From NCBI GenBank assembly GCA_002421985.1, contig DISF01000032.1, forward strand, positions 1-13,026: 13,026 nt of DNA, read 5' to 3'. The notes under the pieces were generated by a model that was not told where the DNA came from, ran no database searches, and saw only the letters and a program-made list of their open reading frames with translations. The first letter of the stretch is position 1, and the number at the start of each line of letters is the position of its first letter. Shown in pieces: positions 6,721 to 13,026 of this stretch. The stretch comes from Roseovarius sp. UBA6217. GTDB lineage: Bacteria; Pseudomonadota; Alphaproteobacteria; Rhodobacterales; Rhodobacteraceae. The position numbers and the translations under genes were made by a program.

Positions 6721-7590
6721 ATGGATCTGCGCGCGCTCGGCATGGGGCTGGCTTTTGCGGTGATGTGGTCCTCGGCTTTTACCTCGGCGCGGATCATCGT
6801 GGCGGCGGCACCGCCGCTGACGGCGCTGGGGCTGCGGTTCCTGATCTCGGGGCTTCTAGGCATCGCGATTGCGCGGATGCTGGGCCAAAGCTGGCGGCTG
6901 ACGCGCGCGCAATGGCGCGCCACGATCATTTTCGGGGTGTGTCAGAACGCGCTTTATCTCGGGCTCAATTTCGTGGCGATGCAGACGATCGAGGCCTCGC
7001 TTGCCGCGATCATCGCCTCGACCATGCCGCTTCTGGTGGGTTTTTTCGCCTGGGCCTTCATGGGCGAGCGGCTGGGCAGGATCGGCATTCTTGGCCTTTT
7101 CGCGGGGCTTGGCGGCGTGGCGATCATCATGGGCGCGCGATTTCAGGGGGGCATGGACCTCTCCGGTGTGGCGCTCTGCGTGATCGGGGTGTTTGCGCTG
7201 GCTTTCGCCACGCTCTCGGTGCGCGGGGCTGCTTCGGGCGGCAATTTCCTGATGGTGGTGGGGTTGCAGATGATGGTGGGTGCGGCCATCGTCGGGCCGT
7301 TGGGGCTGATGATCGAGCCGTTTGACGTGGCATGGAGCTGGACGCTTGTCGCGGCCTTTCTCTATACCACGCTTATCCCCGGTCTTGCCGCCACGCTGGT
7401 CTGGTTCCTGCTGGTCGAGCGTATCGGCGCGACACGGGGCGCGACCTTCCATTTCCTCAACCCGTTCTTTGGCGTGGCCATCGCCGCCGTCTTTTTGGGC
7501 GAGGCGCTGCGGCTGTGGGATCTGATCGGCGTGCTGGTCATCATGGGCGGTATTCTGGCGGTGCAGCTTTCGCGGCAACGCGTGGTCTGA
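6721..7590 (+). CDS. EamA-family (DMT superfamily) membrane transporter
   Basis: A 289-residue, strongly hydrophobic protein with about ten membrane segments arranged as two EamA repeats, the usual size and plan for drug/metabolite exporters. The first repeat begins LGMGLAFAVMWSSAFTSARI and includes LGLNFVAMQTIEASLAAII and a FMGERLG turn. The second includes TTLIPGLAATLVWFLLVERIGATRGA, FLNPFFGVAIAAVFLGEAL and a final GVLVIMGGILAVQL helix. The substrate cannot be predicted; members export amino acids, metabolites or other small molecules across the inner membrane. AGGAGA at 6709-6714 is the ribosome-binding site. It follows the oxygenase gene closely and ends 10 bases from the convergent aroC stop. 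Confidence 0.88.
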   Translation: MDLRALGMGLAFAVMWSSAFTSARIIVAAAPPLTALGLRFLISGLLGIAIARMLGQSWRLTRAQWRATIIFGVCQNALYLGLNFVAMQTIEASLAAIIASTMPLLVGFFAWAFMGERLGRIGILGLFAGLGGVAIIMGARFQGGMDLSGVALCVIGVFALAFATLSVRGAASGGNFLMVVGLQMMVGAAIVGPLGLMIEPFDVAWSWTLVAAFLYTTLIPGLAATLVWFLLVERIGATRGATFHFLNPFFGVAIAAVFLGEALRLWDLIGVLVIMGGILAVQLSRQRVV

Positions 7591-7600
7591 GAAATCGCGA

Positions 7601-8704
7601 TCACCCGATGCGCCCGCGCGGCCCATCGCCCACCTGACCGCGATGCAGGAGCAGGTGATCGAGGATCACGCAGGCCATCATCGCCTCTCCCACCGGCACG
7701 GCGCGGATGCCGACGCAGGGATCGTGACGGCCCTTGGTGACAACCTCCGTAGGCTCGCCCTCCACCGTGACCGAGCGGCGCGGGGTCAGGATCGACGACG
7801 TGGGCTTGACCGCGAAACGCACCACGATCTCCTGTCCGGTCGAAATCCCGCCAAGGATGCCGCCGGCATGGTTCGAGGCAAATTCCGGGCCATTCTCACC
7901 CATGAAAATCTCGTCGGCATTCTGTGATCCGCGCAGGCGGGAGGCGGCCATGCCCTCGCCGATCTCGACGCCCTTAACGGCATTGATCGACATCATCGCG
8001 GCGGCCAGGTCGGTGTCGAGCTTGCCATAAATCGGCGCGCCAAGGCCCGCAGGCACGCCGCGCGCCACCACCTCGATCACGGCGCCGACCGAATCGTGGG
8101 TCTTGCGCAGCGATTGCAGATAGGCCTCCCATTCCGGCGCGGCCCCCGCATCGGGCAGCCAGAAATCATTGCCGTCGATGGCACCCCAATCAAAGCGGGC
8201 GCGGTCAAGCTCCAATTCTCCCATCGCGACCATATAGCCCTTGATCTCCAGCTCCGGCACAAGCGTCTTGAGCGCGGCACGCGCCACACCGCCCGCCGCC
8301 ACCCGCGCCGCCGTCTCGCGCGCAGAGCTGCGCCCGCCGCCGCGTGGATCGCGCAGGCCGTATTTCAGGTGATAGGTGATATCGGCATGACCGGGGCGAA
8401 AGGTGCGGGCGATCTCGCCGTAATCGCGTGACCGCTGGTCGGTGTTCTCGATCATGAGCTGAATCGGCGTGCCGGTGCTCTGGCCCTCAAAAACGCCCGA
8501 CAGGATACGCACCGCGTCCGGCTCCTGCCGCTGGGTCATGTTCTTGTTCTGGCCGGGGCGGCGCTTGTCGAGCCAGTGCTGCAACATCGCTTCGTCAAGC
8601 GCCACACCCGGCGGACAACCATCCACAGTCGCGCCAAGGGCGGGGCCGTGGCTCTCGCCCCAGGTGGTGAAGCGGAAAAGATGGCCGAAGGTGTTGAGGC
8701 TCAT
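7601..8704 (-). CDS. aroC: Chorismate synthase
   Basis: Catalyses the last shikimate-pathway step, turning 5-enolpyruvylshikimate 3-phosphate into chorismate, the precursor of aromatic amino acids, folate and quinones; it needs reduced FMN. At 367 residues it has full length. The three family signatures are visible: GESHGPALGATVDGCPPG at 16-33, GHADITYHLKYGLRDPRGGG at 105-124 with RSSARETAARVAAGG following, and the C-terminal DPCVGIRAVPVGEAM. His19 and His106 match the conserved active-site histidines. AAGGAG (8712-8717) sits seven bases before the ATG. It is convergent with the EamA gene, with no room for a separate terminator between them, and stands alone on its strand. Confidence 0.97.
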   Translation of the reverse strand: MSLNTFGHLFRFTTWGESHGPALGATVDGCPPGVALDEAMLQHWLDKRRPGQNKNMTQRQEPDAVRILSGVFEGQSTGTPIQLMIENTDQRSRDYGEIARTFRPGHADITYHLKYGLRDPRGGGRSSARETAARVAAGGVARAALKTLVPELEIKGYMVAMGELELDRARFDWGAIDGNDFWLPDAGAAPEWEAYLQSLRKTHDSVGAVIEVVARGVPAGLGAPIYGKLDTDLAAAMMSINAVKGVEIGEGMAASRLRGSQNADEIFMGENGPEFASNHAGGILGGISTGQEIVVRFAVKPTSSILTPRRSVTVEGEPTEVVTKGRHDPCVGIRAVPVGEAMMACVILDHLLLHRGQVGDGPRGRIG

Positions 8705-8850
8705 GGGCGGGCTCCTTTGCCGCTGATCTAGCCGTGTGCCACAACCGCCTCAAGCCGATATGACGTGCAGTCGCCGCAAACAGGCGATCTGGCGGGGGGA
8801 ATCACGCCAGGCTGCGGCACGGGGCGGCGGATGGACGGATCAAAAACGAC

Positions 8851-8991
8851 ATGACCCATCCCAAGGACACGCTGCGCCCGATCATGCACAAGCCGGCCGG
8901 GGATACCCGCGCCGGCAAGGTGGAGCGGCGAATTCATCGCGCCATCCTCGACCTCCGGCACCTCCTTGGCGGCGGCTTGCGGCCTGCCTGA
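8851..8991 (+). CDS. Possible small protein, 46 residues
   Basis: An ATG frame of 46 codons lies in the 459-base gap between aroC and nrdJ. It starts MTHPKDTLRPIMHKPAGD and continues with a basic amphipathic-looking segment, RRIHRAILDLRHLLGG. About 84% of third codon positions are G or C, which fits coding in this genome but is not decisive at such length. No good ribosome-binding site precedes the ATG. The stop lies directly before the direct repeat at 8992. I do not recognise the sequence. It may be a real small protein, a leader peptide, or chance. Confidence 0.3.
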   Translation: MTHPKDTLRPIMHKPAGDTRAGKVERRIHRAILDLRHLLGGGLRPA

Positions 8992-9015
8992 GCGTGACGC
9001 GCGGGCGTGACGCGC
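8992..9015 (+). repeat. Two copies of an 11-bp direct repeat upstream of nrdJ
   Basis: GCGTGACGCGC occurs perfectly at 8992-9002 and 9005-9015, a 13-base period. Each copy contains the near-palindrome GCGTGACGC (GCGT, G, ACGC). It lies about 150 bases before the nrdJ start. The arrangement could be a pair of operator half-sites, but no known regulator site is recognised. Confidence 0.5.
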
Positions 9016-9080
9016 CATGCACGAAAGTAGCAGGCTCTTTGCCGAACCGGTCCTTGAGCCGCACAGCCGTCATTCGGGGC

Positions 9081-9100
9081 ACGGCACGGCACGGCACGGC
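9081..9100 (+). repeat. Short tandem repeat (ACGGC)4
   Basis: Four perfect copies of ACGGC occur in tandem, with a further partial copy (GGC) directly before. It lies 63 bases before the nrdJ start, within the expected 5' untranslated or promoter region. Such a tract could vary in copy number by slippage. It does not lie in a coding frame I accept. Confidence 0.8.
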
Positions 9101-9163
9101 TGGAATTCGCGCGGTGCGCGGGCTATTGTCAATCTCCGCCGCGCCGCAAGGGATACCGCCAGA

Positions 9164-12100
9164 ATGAGCCGCTTTTCCACCCCGATCGCCGAACAGATAT
9201 GGTCGATGAAATACCGCTATGTCGCGGATGAGGGCGGCGATGCCAGCGTCGAGGATAGCTGGCGGCGAATCGCCCGCGCGCTGGCCGCCGTCGAGGCAGA
9301 GCCGGCGCAGTGGGAGGCGCGATTCTACGACGCGCTGGAGGATTTCAAGTTCCTGCCCGCGGGCCGGATCACGGCGGGCGCAGGCACCGGGCGCAAGGTC
9401 ACGCTCTTCAACTGTTTCGTCATGGGCACGATTCCCGATGACATGGGCGGGATTTTCGATGCCCTGCGCGAGGCGGCGCTGACCATGCAGCAGGGCGGCG
9501 GGATCGGCTATGATTTCTCGACCATCCGGCCCAGGGGCGCGGCGGTGCATGGCGTTTCGGCGGATGCCAGCGGGCCGCTGTCGTTCATGGATGTCTGGGA
9601 CGCGATGTGCCGCACGATCATGAGCGCCGGCAGCAGGCGCGGCGCGATGATGGCCACGATGCGGTGCGATCACCCCGATATCGAGGATTTCATCGCCGCC
9701 AAATCCGATGTTGCGCGGTTGCGCATGTTCAACCTGTCGGTGCTGGTCACCGATGCCTTCATGGACGTGGTCAAGGCGGATGGCCCGTGGGAACTGATCT
9801 TCGGCGACAAGGTCTATCGCACGCTGCCCGCGCGCGACCTGTGGAACCGGATCATGCGGGCGACCTATGATTATGCCGAGCCGGGGGTGATCTTCATCGA
9901 CCGGATCAATCAGGCCAACAACCTGAATTACATCGAAAATATCGCGGCCACCAACCCTTGCGTCACCGCCGGGACCTGGGTCACCACCGACGAGGGTGCG
10001 CGACAGGTGCGCGACCTGATCGGCCGCTCGTTTCGCGCGCTTGTCGATGGCAAGGCGTATGACACCGGGCCGGACGGCTTCTTCTCCACCGGAGTGAAGC
10101 CCGTGCTGCGCCTCGCCACGGCTTGCGGGCGCAGCCTGCGACTGACTGCCGATCACCGCGTGCGCAAAGTCACACAGAAAACCCGCTGGCGGATCGAGAG
10201 CGATTGGGTCGCGGCAGGCGATCTGCGCCCCGGTGACGAGGTCATGTTGCACAATCACCGGCCTGCGGCAGCGGTCGTGCAGCCCGATGACGCGCTCGGG
10301 TATCTGCTGGGGATGCTGATAGGCGATGGTGTGATCCGGGCCGACAAGACGCTCGTTTCGGTCTGGCCGCGGGCCGCTTGTGCCAATGGCACGCCCCCGC
10401 CGACCCCGGTCATGGAGCATGTCGAGACATTGCTGCGCACCCTCCCGCACCGTGCTGATTTTTCCGGATGGCAGGAGGTTCCGGGCCGGGGCGAGTATCG
10501 CATCGGCACCGCCGCGCTCACCGCGCTCGCACGCGCCTACGGGCTGCGCCAGGGGCACAAGACCCTGACCCCCGAAATCGAGGCCGCAGCGCCCGGATTT
10601 TGTGCCGCGGTGCTGCGCGGGCTGTTCGATGCCGACGGATCGGTGCAGGGCAGCCAGGCCAAGGGCGTCTCGGTGCGGCTTGCGCAGAGCGATGCAGGTC
10701 TTCTCGAGACGGCGCAGCGGATGCTTGCCCGGCTTGGAGTTCAGTCATCCCTCTACCGCGATCGCCGCGCAGCGGGCGCGCGCATCCTGCCGGATGGCAA
10801 GGGCGGGCAGCGCGCCTATCCGACCAGTGCGCAGCACGAATTGGTGATCGCCGGAGACAACCTGCCGGTCTACGCCGACAAGATCGGCTTTGCCGATCTG
10901 GAAAAAGCGCGGCGGCTCGAGGGGGCGCTCAGCGGCTATCGCCGCACTCTGAACCGCGAGCGGTTCACGGCAGTCGTGGCCGGGGTGGCCGAGGATGGCG
11001 AGGCCGAGGTCTTTGACGTGTCGGTGCCCGGCGTCAATGCGTTTGATGCCAATGGCCTGGTCGTCCACAATTGCGGAGAGCAGCCGCTCCCCCCCTATGG
11101 CGCCTGTCTTCTCGGCTCGATCAACCTTGCGAAACTGGTGCTCGATCCGTTCGGGCCGCGCGCCCGGCTTGATGCGGCGGCGCTCAAGGATCTGGTGCGC
11201 GTTGCCGTGCGGATGATGGATAACGTCGTGGACGTGTCGCGATTTCCGCTCGCGGCGCAGGCCGAGGAGGCGCGCAACAAGCGCCGCATCGGGCTGGGCG
11301 TGACCGGGCTTGCCGATGCGCTCTTGATGCTGGGGCTGCGCTATGGCTCTGACAAGGCGGTGCGGCAAACGGAAATCTGGATGCACAAGATCGCCGTCGC
11401 GGCCTATCTCGCAAGCGTCGATCTGGCGCGCGAAAAGGGGGCGTTCCCGCTCTTTGACGCCGAGAAATTCCTCGCCTCGGGCAATATGGCCAACATGGAC
11501 GAAAACGTGCGCGAGGCGATCCGCACCTACGGCATTCGCAACGCGCTTCTCACCAGCGTCGCGCCCACCGGGACGATCAGCCTTTACGCGGGCAATGTCA
11601 GCAGCGGGATCGAGCCGGTCTTTGCCCATGCCTATACCCGCAAGGTGTTGCAAAAGGACGGCTCGCGCAGCGAGGAAGAGGTGGTGGATTACGCGGTGCG
11701 GATGTGGCGCGAGATGTTCGACGATGCGGCCCTGCCCGAATACTTCGTGACGGCGCAGGATCTCGCCCCCGAGGACCATGTCAGGATGCAGGCGGCAGCG
11801 CAGAAATGGGTGGATAGCAGCATTTCCAAAACCATCAACTGCCCTGCCGATATTTCCTTCGAGGCGTTCAAGGATGTCTACATGCAGGCCTGGGAGATGG
11901 GCTGCAAGGGCTGCACCACCTACCGGCCCAACGAGGTGACGGGATCGGTGCTGAGCGTGAGCGAGAGCGCCGACAAGGTGCCGGGAGAGGCTCCGGATCG
12001 GGCGCGTGGCGACTTCCCCGCCGAGGGCGGCGAAGTCGTCTACATGTCCGAGCCGCTTGATCGGCCATCTGAGCTGGAAGGCGCGACCTACAAGCTCAAA

Positions 12101-12562
12101 TGGCCCGACAGCAACCATGCGATCTATGTTACCGTGAACGACATCGTGCTGAACGGGCACCGGCGGCCCTTCGAGGTATTCATCAATTCCAAGAACATGG
12201 AGCATTACGCATGGACGGTGGCGCTCACGCGGATGATCTCGGCGGTGTTCCGGCGCGGCGGCGATGTGAGCTTTGTGGTGGAGGAGTTGAAGGCCGTGTT
12301 CGACCCGCGTGGCGGCGCGTGGATGGAGGGCAAATACGTCCCCTCTATCCTCGCGGCAATCGGCGGGGTGCTGGAACGGCATATGGTCGCGATCGGCTTT
12401 CTCGAAGGCGAGGGGCTGGGTCTCAAGGAAGACCCGCACACACAGATGACGGGCGGCACCGCCCCCCGAGGCCCGGCCTGTCCCGCCTGCGGCAGCTATG
12501 ACCTGCGCATGATCGAAGGCTGCAAGACCTGCGCCGCCTGCGGCCACAGCAAATGCGCCTGA
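9164..12562 (+). CDS. nrdJ: Class II (B12-dependent) ribonucleotide reductase, intein-containing precursor
   Basis: Adenosylcobalamin-dependent ribonucleotide reductase, which makes deoxyribonucleotides through a cobalamin-generated thiyl radical. The precursor is 1132 residues; removing the 371-residue intein (266-636) leaves 761, normal for this family. The first redox cysteine is Cys84 (FNCFVMGTIPDD). The loop NPC-GEQ is split by the intein; its cysteine (637) is the expected radical site, and Cys648 in GACLLGS the second redox cysteine, with the same 11-residue spacing as in Thermotoga NrdJ. PTGTIS is the phosphate-binding loop. The C-terminus is a Cys-rich, probably zinc-binding tail (CPAC at 1106-1109, then Cys1120, 1123, 1126, 1131). 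The start at 9164 (MSRFSTPIAEQIWS) follows AAGGGA at 9148-9153 and is preferred to an in-frame ATG at 9017, whose 49 extra residues look non-coding. Confidence 0.95.
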   Translation: MSRFSTPIAEQIWSMKYRYVADEGGDASVEDSWRRIARALAAVEAEPAQWEARFYDALEDFKFLPAGRITAGAGTGRKVTLFNCFVMGTIPDDMGGIFDALREAALTMQQGGGIGYDFSTIRPRGAAVHGVSADASGPLSFMDVWDAMCRTIMSAGSRRGAMMATMRCDHPDIEDFIAAKSDVARLRMFNLSVLVTDAFMDVVKADGPWELIFGDKVYRTLPARDLWNRIMRATYDYAEPGVIFIDRINQANNLNYIENIAATNPCVTAGTWVTTDEGARQVRDLIGRSFRALVDGKAYDTGPDGFFSTGVKPVLRLATACGRSLRLTADHRVRKVTQKTRWRIESDWVAAGDLRPGDEVMLHNHRPAAAVVQPDDALGYLLGMLIGDGVIRADKTLVSVWPRAACANGTPPPTPVMEHVETLLRTLPHRADFSGWQEVPGRGEYRIGTAALTALARAYGLRQGHKTLTPEIEAAAPGFCAAVLRGLFDADGSVQGSQAKGVSVRLAQSDAGLLETAQRMLARLGVQSSLYRDRRAAGARILPDGKGGQRAYPTSAQHELVIAGDNLPVYADKIGFADLEKARRLEGALSGYRRTLNRERFTAVVAGVAEDGEAEVFDVSVPGVNAFDANGLVVHNCGEQPLPPYGACLLGSINLAKLVLDPFGPRARLDAAALKDLVRVAVRMMDNVVDVSRFPLAAQAEEARNKRRIGLGVTGLADALLMLGLRYGSDKAVRQTEIWMHKIAVAAYLASVDLAREKGAFPLFDAEKFLASGNMANMDENVREAIRTYGIRNALLTSVAPTGTISLYAGNVSSGIEPVFAHAYTRKVLQKDGSRSEEEVVDYAVRMWREMFDDAALPEYFVTAQDLAPEDHVRMQAAAQKWVDSSISKTINCPADISFEAFKDVYMQAWEMGCKGCTTYRPNEVTGSVLSVSESADKVPGEAPDRARGDFPAEGGEVVYMSEPLDRPSELEGATYKLKWPDSNHAIYVTVNDIVLNGHRRPFEVFINSKNMEHYAWTVALTRMISAVFRRGGDVSFVVEELKAVFDPRGGAWMEGKYVPSILAAIGGVLERHMVAIGFLEGEGLGLKEDPHTQMTGGTAPRGPACPACGSYDLRMIEGCKTCAACGHSKCA
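9959..11071 (+). mobile_element. Intein with LAGLIDADG homing endonuclease, inside NrdJ
   Basis: A 371-residue in-frame protein intron that excises itself and joins the NrdJ halves. Block A starts at Cys1 (CVTAGTWVTTDEG), block B has TADH with Thr63 and His66, and the C-terminal blocks read FDVSVPGVNAFDANG then VVHN, with penultimate His370 and Asn371, followed by the extein Cys+1. Between the splicing blocks is a two-motif LAGLIDADG endonuclease: LLGMLIGDG at 116-124 with Asp123, and LRGLFDADG at 219-227 with Asp226. Both acidic residues are present, so homing activity may survive. The position where many inteins have a block F histidine reads VNAF here. Base composition resembles the host gene, suggesting no very recent arrival from an AT-rich source. 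Confidence 0.95.
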
Positions 12563-12591
12563 ACCGCGCACACGGGAACTTTTGTAAAGAC

Positions 12592-12646
12592 AGGCAATTT
12601 TCAGCCTTTTTGGCCAAAATCCCTGTGCCTTTTGGGGTCTTTTTTT
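12592..12646 (+). terminator. AT-rich stretch with T-runs after nrdJ, probable terminator
   Basis: Thirty bases after the nrdJ stop a strikingly AT-rich region begins. A weak 4-bp stem (12592-12595 with 12604-12607) runs into five Ts (12607-12611). A second stem (CCAAAA at 12614-12619 with TTTTGG at 12630-12635) is followed by seven Ts at 12640-12646. The stems are weak but the T-run is the longest in the window, so transcription of nrdJ probably ends here. Confidence 0.5.
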
Positions 12647-12685
12647 GCCTCTGTCGTGTAACCCTCTGAAAACATGAGAAACGCA

Positions 12686-12712
12686 AAACGCCGCCCTACC
12701 GGGGCGGCGTTT
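12686..12712. terminator. GC-rich hairpin, possible bidirectional terminator
   Basis: An 11-bp perfect stem (12686-12696 with 12702-12712) closes a 5-base loop. Eight central pairs are G-C, flanked by AAA and TTT. On the plus strand only three Ts end the stem; on the minus strand the stem runs into TTTTGCGTTT, which is more terminator-like. It could therefore end transcripts from either side. Confidence 0.65.
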
Positions 12713-12792
12713 CCGTGTATCGATCCGAAAGCCCGCCGACGGACAGGCCATCCTCGGCCTTGCCCCGGCCGTCACCCCCGGGGAAATGGCAA

Positions 12793-12814
12793 CACCGCCC
12801 CGGTGGGGGCGGTG
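12793..12814. terminator. Second GC-rich hairpin
   Basis: A 9-bp perfect stem (12793-12801 with 12806-12814) closes a GGTG loop. No T-run follows on the plus strand, and none precedes that would help on the minus strand. It may be a processing or stability element, or part of the boundary of the mobile element to the right. Apart from these hairpins I see no gene between 12563 and 12957. Confidence 0.45.
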
Positions 12815-12957
12815 CTTCAGTCAGGAACCATGATGGTGATCAGACTGGCATTTGGTATGCGACGGCTATGCCCCATTGAGTTTCCGCTTGCGCGTTGCCG
12901 TGATGGTGCGGAGCGGAGGGCTGTCGGTAGCTCGTCAGGGATTACGAGACGAGGTCC

Positions 12958-13026
12958 TCATGAACCATCGGCCTGCTGGGCATAGGCCCATGGCATCAGG
13001 GCGTCGATGTCTCGATCGAGGTGGCC
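12958..13026 (-). CDS. C-terminal end of a probable IS66-type transposase (partial)
   Basis: The last 22 codons of a minus-strand gene whose start lies right of the window. The peptide GHLDRDIDALMPWAYAQQADGS has the pattern 'basic/acidic stretch, I-D-x-L-M/L-P-W' that closes many IS66-family transposases. This is recognition of a short motif only, so the family call is tentative. If right, an insertion sequence lies downstream of nrdJ and its end should fall between here and the hairpins at 12686-12814. I could not identify a convincing terminal inverted repeat in that interval. Confidence 0.45.
   Translation of the reverse strand, partial: GHLDRDIDALMPWAYAQQADGS

Noticed and set aside
6012..6929. 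Long upstream extension of the minus-strand hydrolase frame
   Set aside because: It is antisense to the oxygenase and permease genes and has no family-like sequence; open antisense frames are common in GC-rich DNA.
8728..9018. Minus-strand 96-codon frame in the aroC-nrdJ gap
   Set aside because: No recognisable sequence, no ribosome-binding site; it overlaps the alternative small frame on the plus strand and the direct repeats.
9017..9163. In-frame extension of NrdJ from an upstream ATG
   Set aside because: The 49 extra residues are low-quality (Arg/His/Gly-rich, including the ACGGC repeat translation), have no ribosome-binding site, and the family N-terminus starts at MSRFSTPIAEQIW.
8705..9163. 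Cobalamin riboswitch or NrdR boxes upstream of nrdJ
   Set aside because: I found no B12-box-like conserved core and no AT-rich paired NrdR boxes in this gap.
10745..12775. 676-codon open frame antisense to nrdJ
   Set aside because: It lies opposite strongly conserved reductase and intein coding sequence and shows only compositional residues, the usual shadow of high GC at third positions.
12674..12985. 103-codon plus-strand frame after nrdJ
   Set aside because: It runs through both GC-rich hairpins and overlaps the transposase-like end on the other strand; composition does not look like a protein.

Overview
The window reads as chromosomal DNA of a GC-rich alphaproteobacterium, most likely of the Rhodobacteraceae/Roseobacter group. 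This is inferred from the tuf-rpsJ junction, the protein sequences of the ribosomal genes, GC-ending codons throughout, and an adenosylcobalamin-dependent (class II) ribonucleotide reductase. No species can be named from the sequence alone.

Positions 1-5250 hold the end of tuf (EF-Tu) and the first nine genes of the S10 ribosomal operon in canonical order: rpsJ, rplC, rplD, rplW, rplB, rpsS, rplV, rpsC, rplP. Most junctions overlap or are a few bases apart. Three hairpins punctuate the block: one between tuf and rpsJ, one terminator-like with a T-run between rplW and rplB, and a strong intrinsic terminator after rplP. The usual next genes (rpmC, rpsQ, rplN and so on) do not follow rplP here.

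Positions 5274-8704 hold four ordinary chromosomal genes: a putative exported lysozyme-fold hydrolase (minus strand), a divergent pair of a TIGR02466-type 2OG-Fe(II) oxygenase-like protein and an EamA/DMT permease (plus strand), and aroC, chorismate synthase (minus strand, convergent with the permease). The 459-base gap before the next gene contains a possible 46-residue small ORF, an 11-bp direct repeat and a short (acggc)4 tract.

Positions 9164-12562 hold one long frame for class II ribonucleotide reductase (NrdJ). It is interrupted in frame by a 371-residue intein carrying a two-motif LAGLIDADG homing endonuclease. The intein lies directly in front of the cysteine of the NPCGEQ active-site loop, so the enzyme must be spliced to work. 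This is the most notable element of the window.

Positions 12563-13026 begin with an AT-rich stretch with T-runs and two GC-rich hairpins. The window ends in the last 22 codons of a minus-strand gene that looks like the C-terminus of an IS66-type transposase. I found no CRISPR array, tRNA or rRNA, and no multi-gene novel defence-like system. The unusual features are the intein, the operon punctuation, the extended L3 tail and the intergenic elements upstream of nrdJ.
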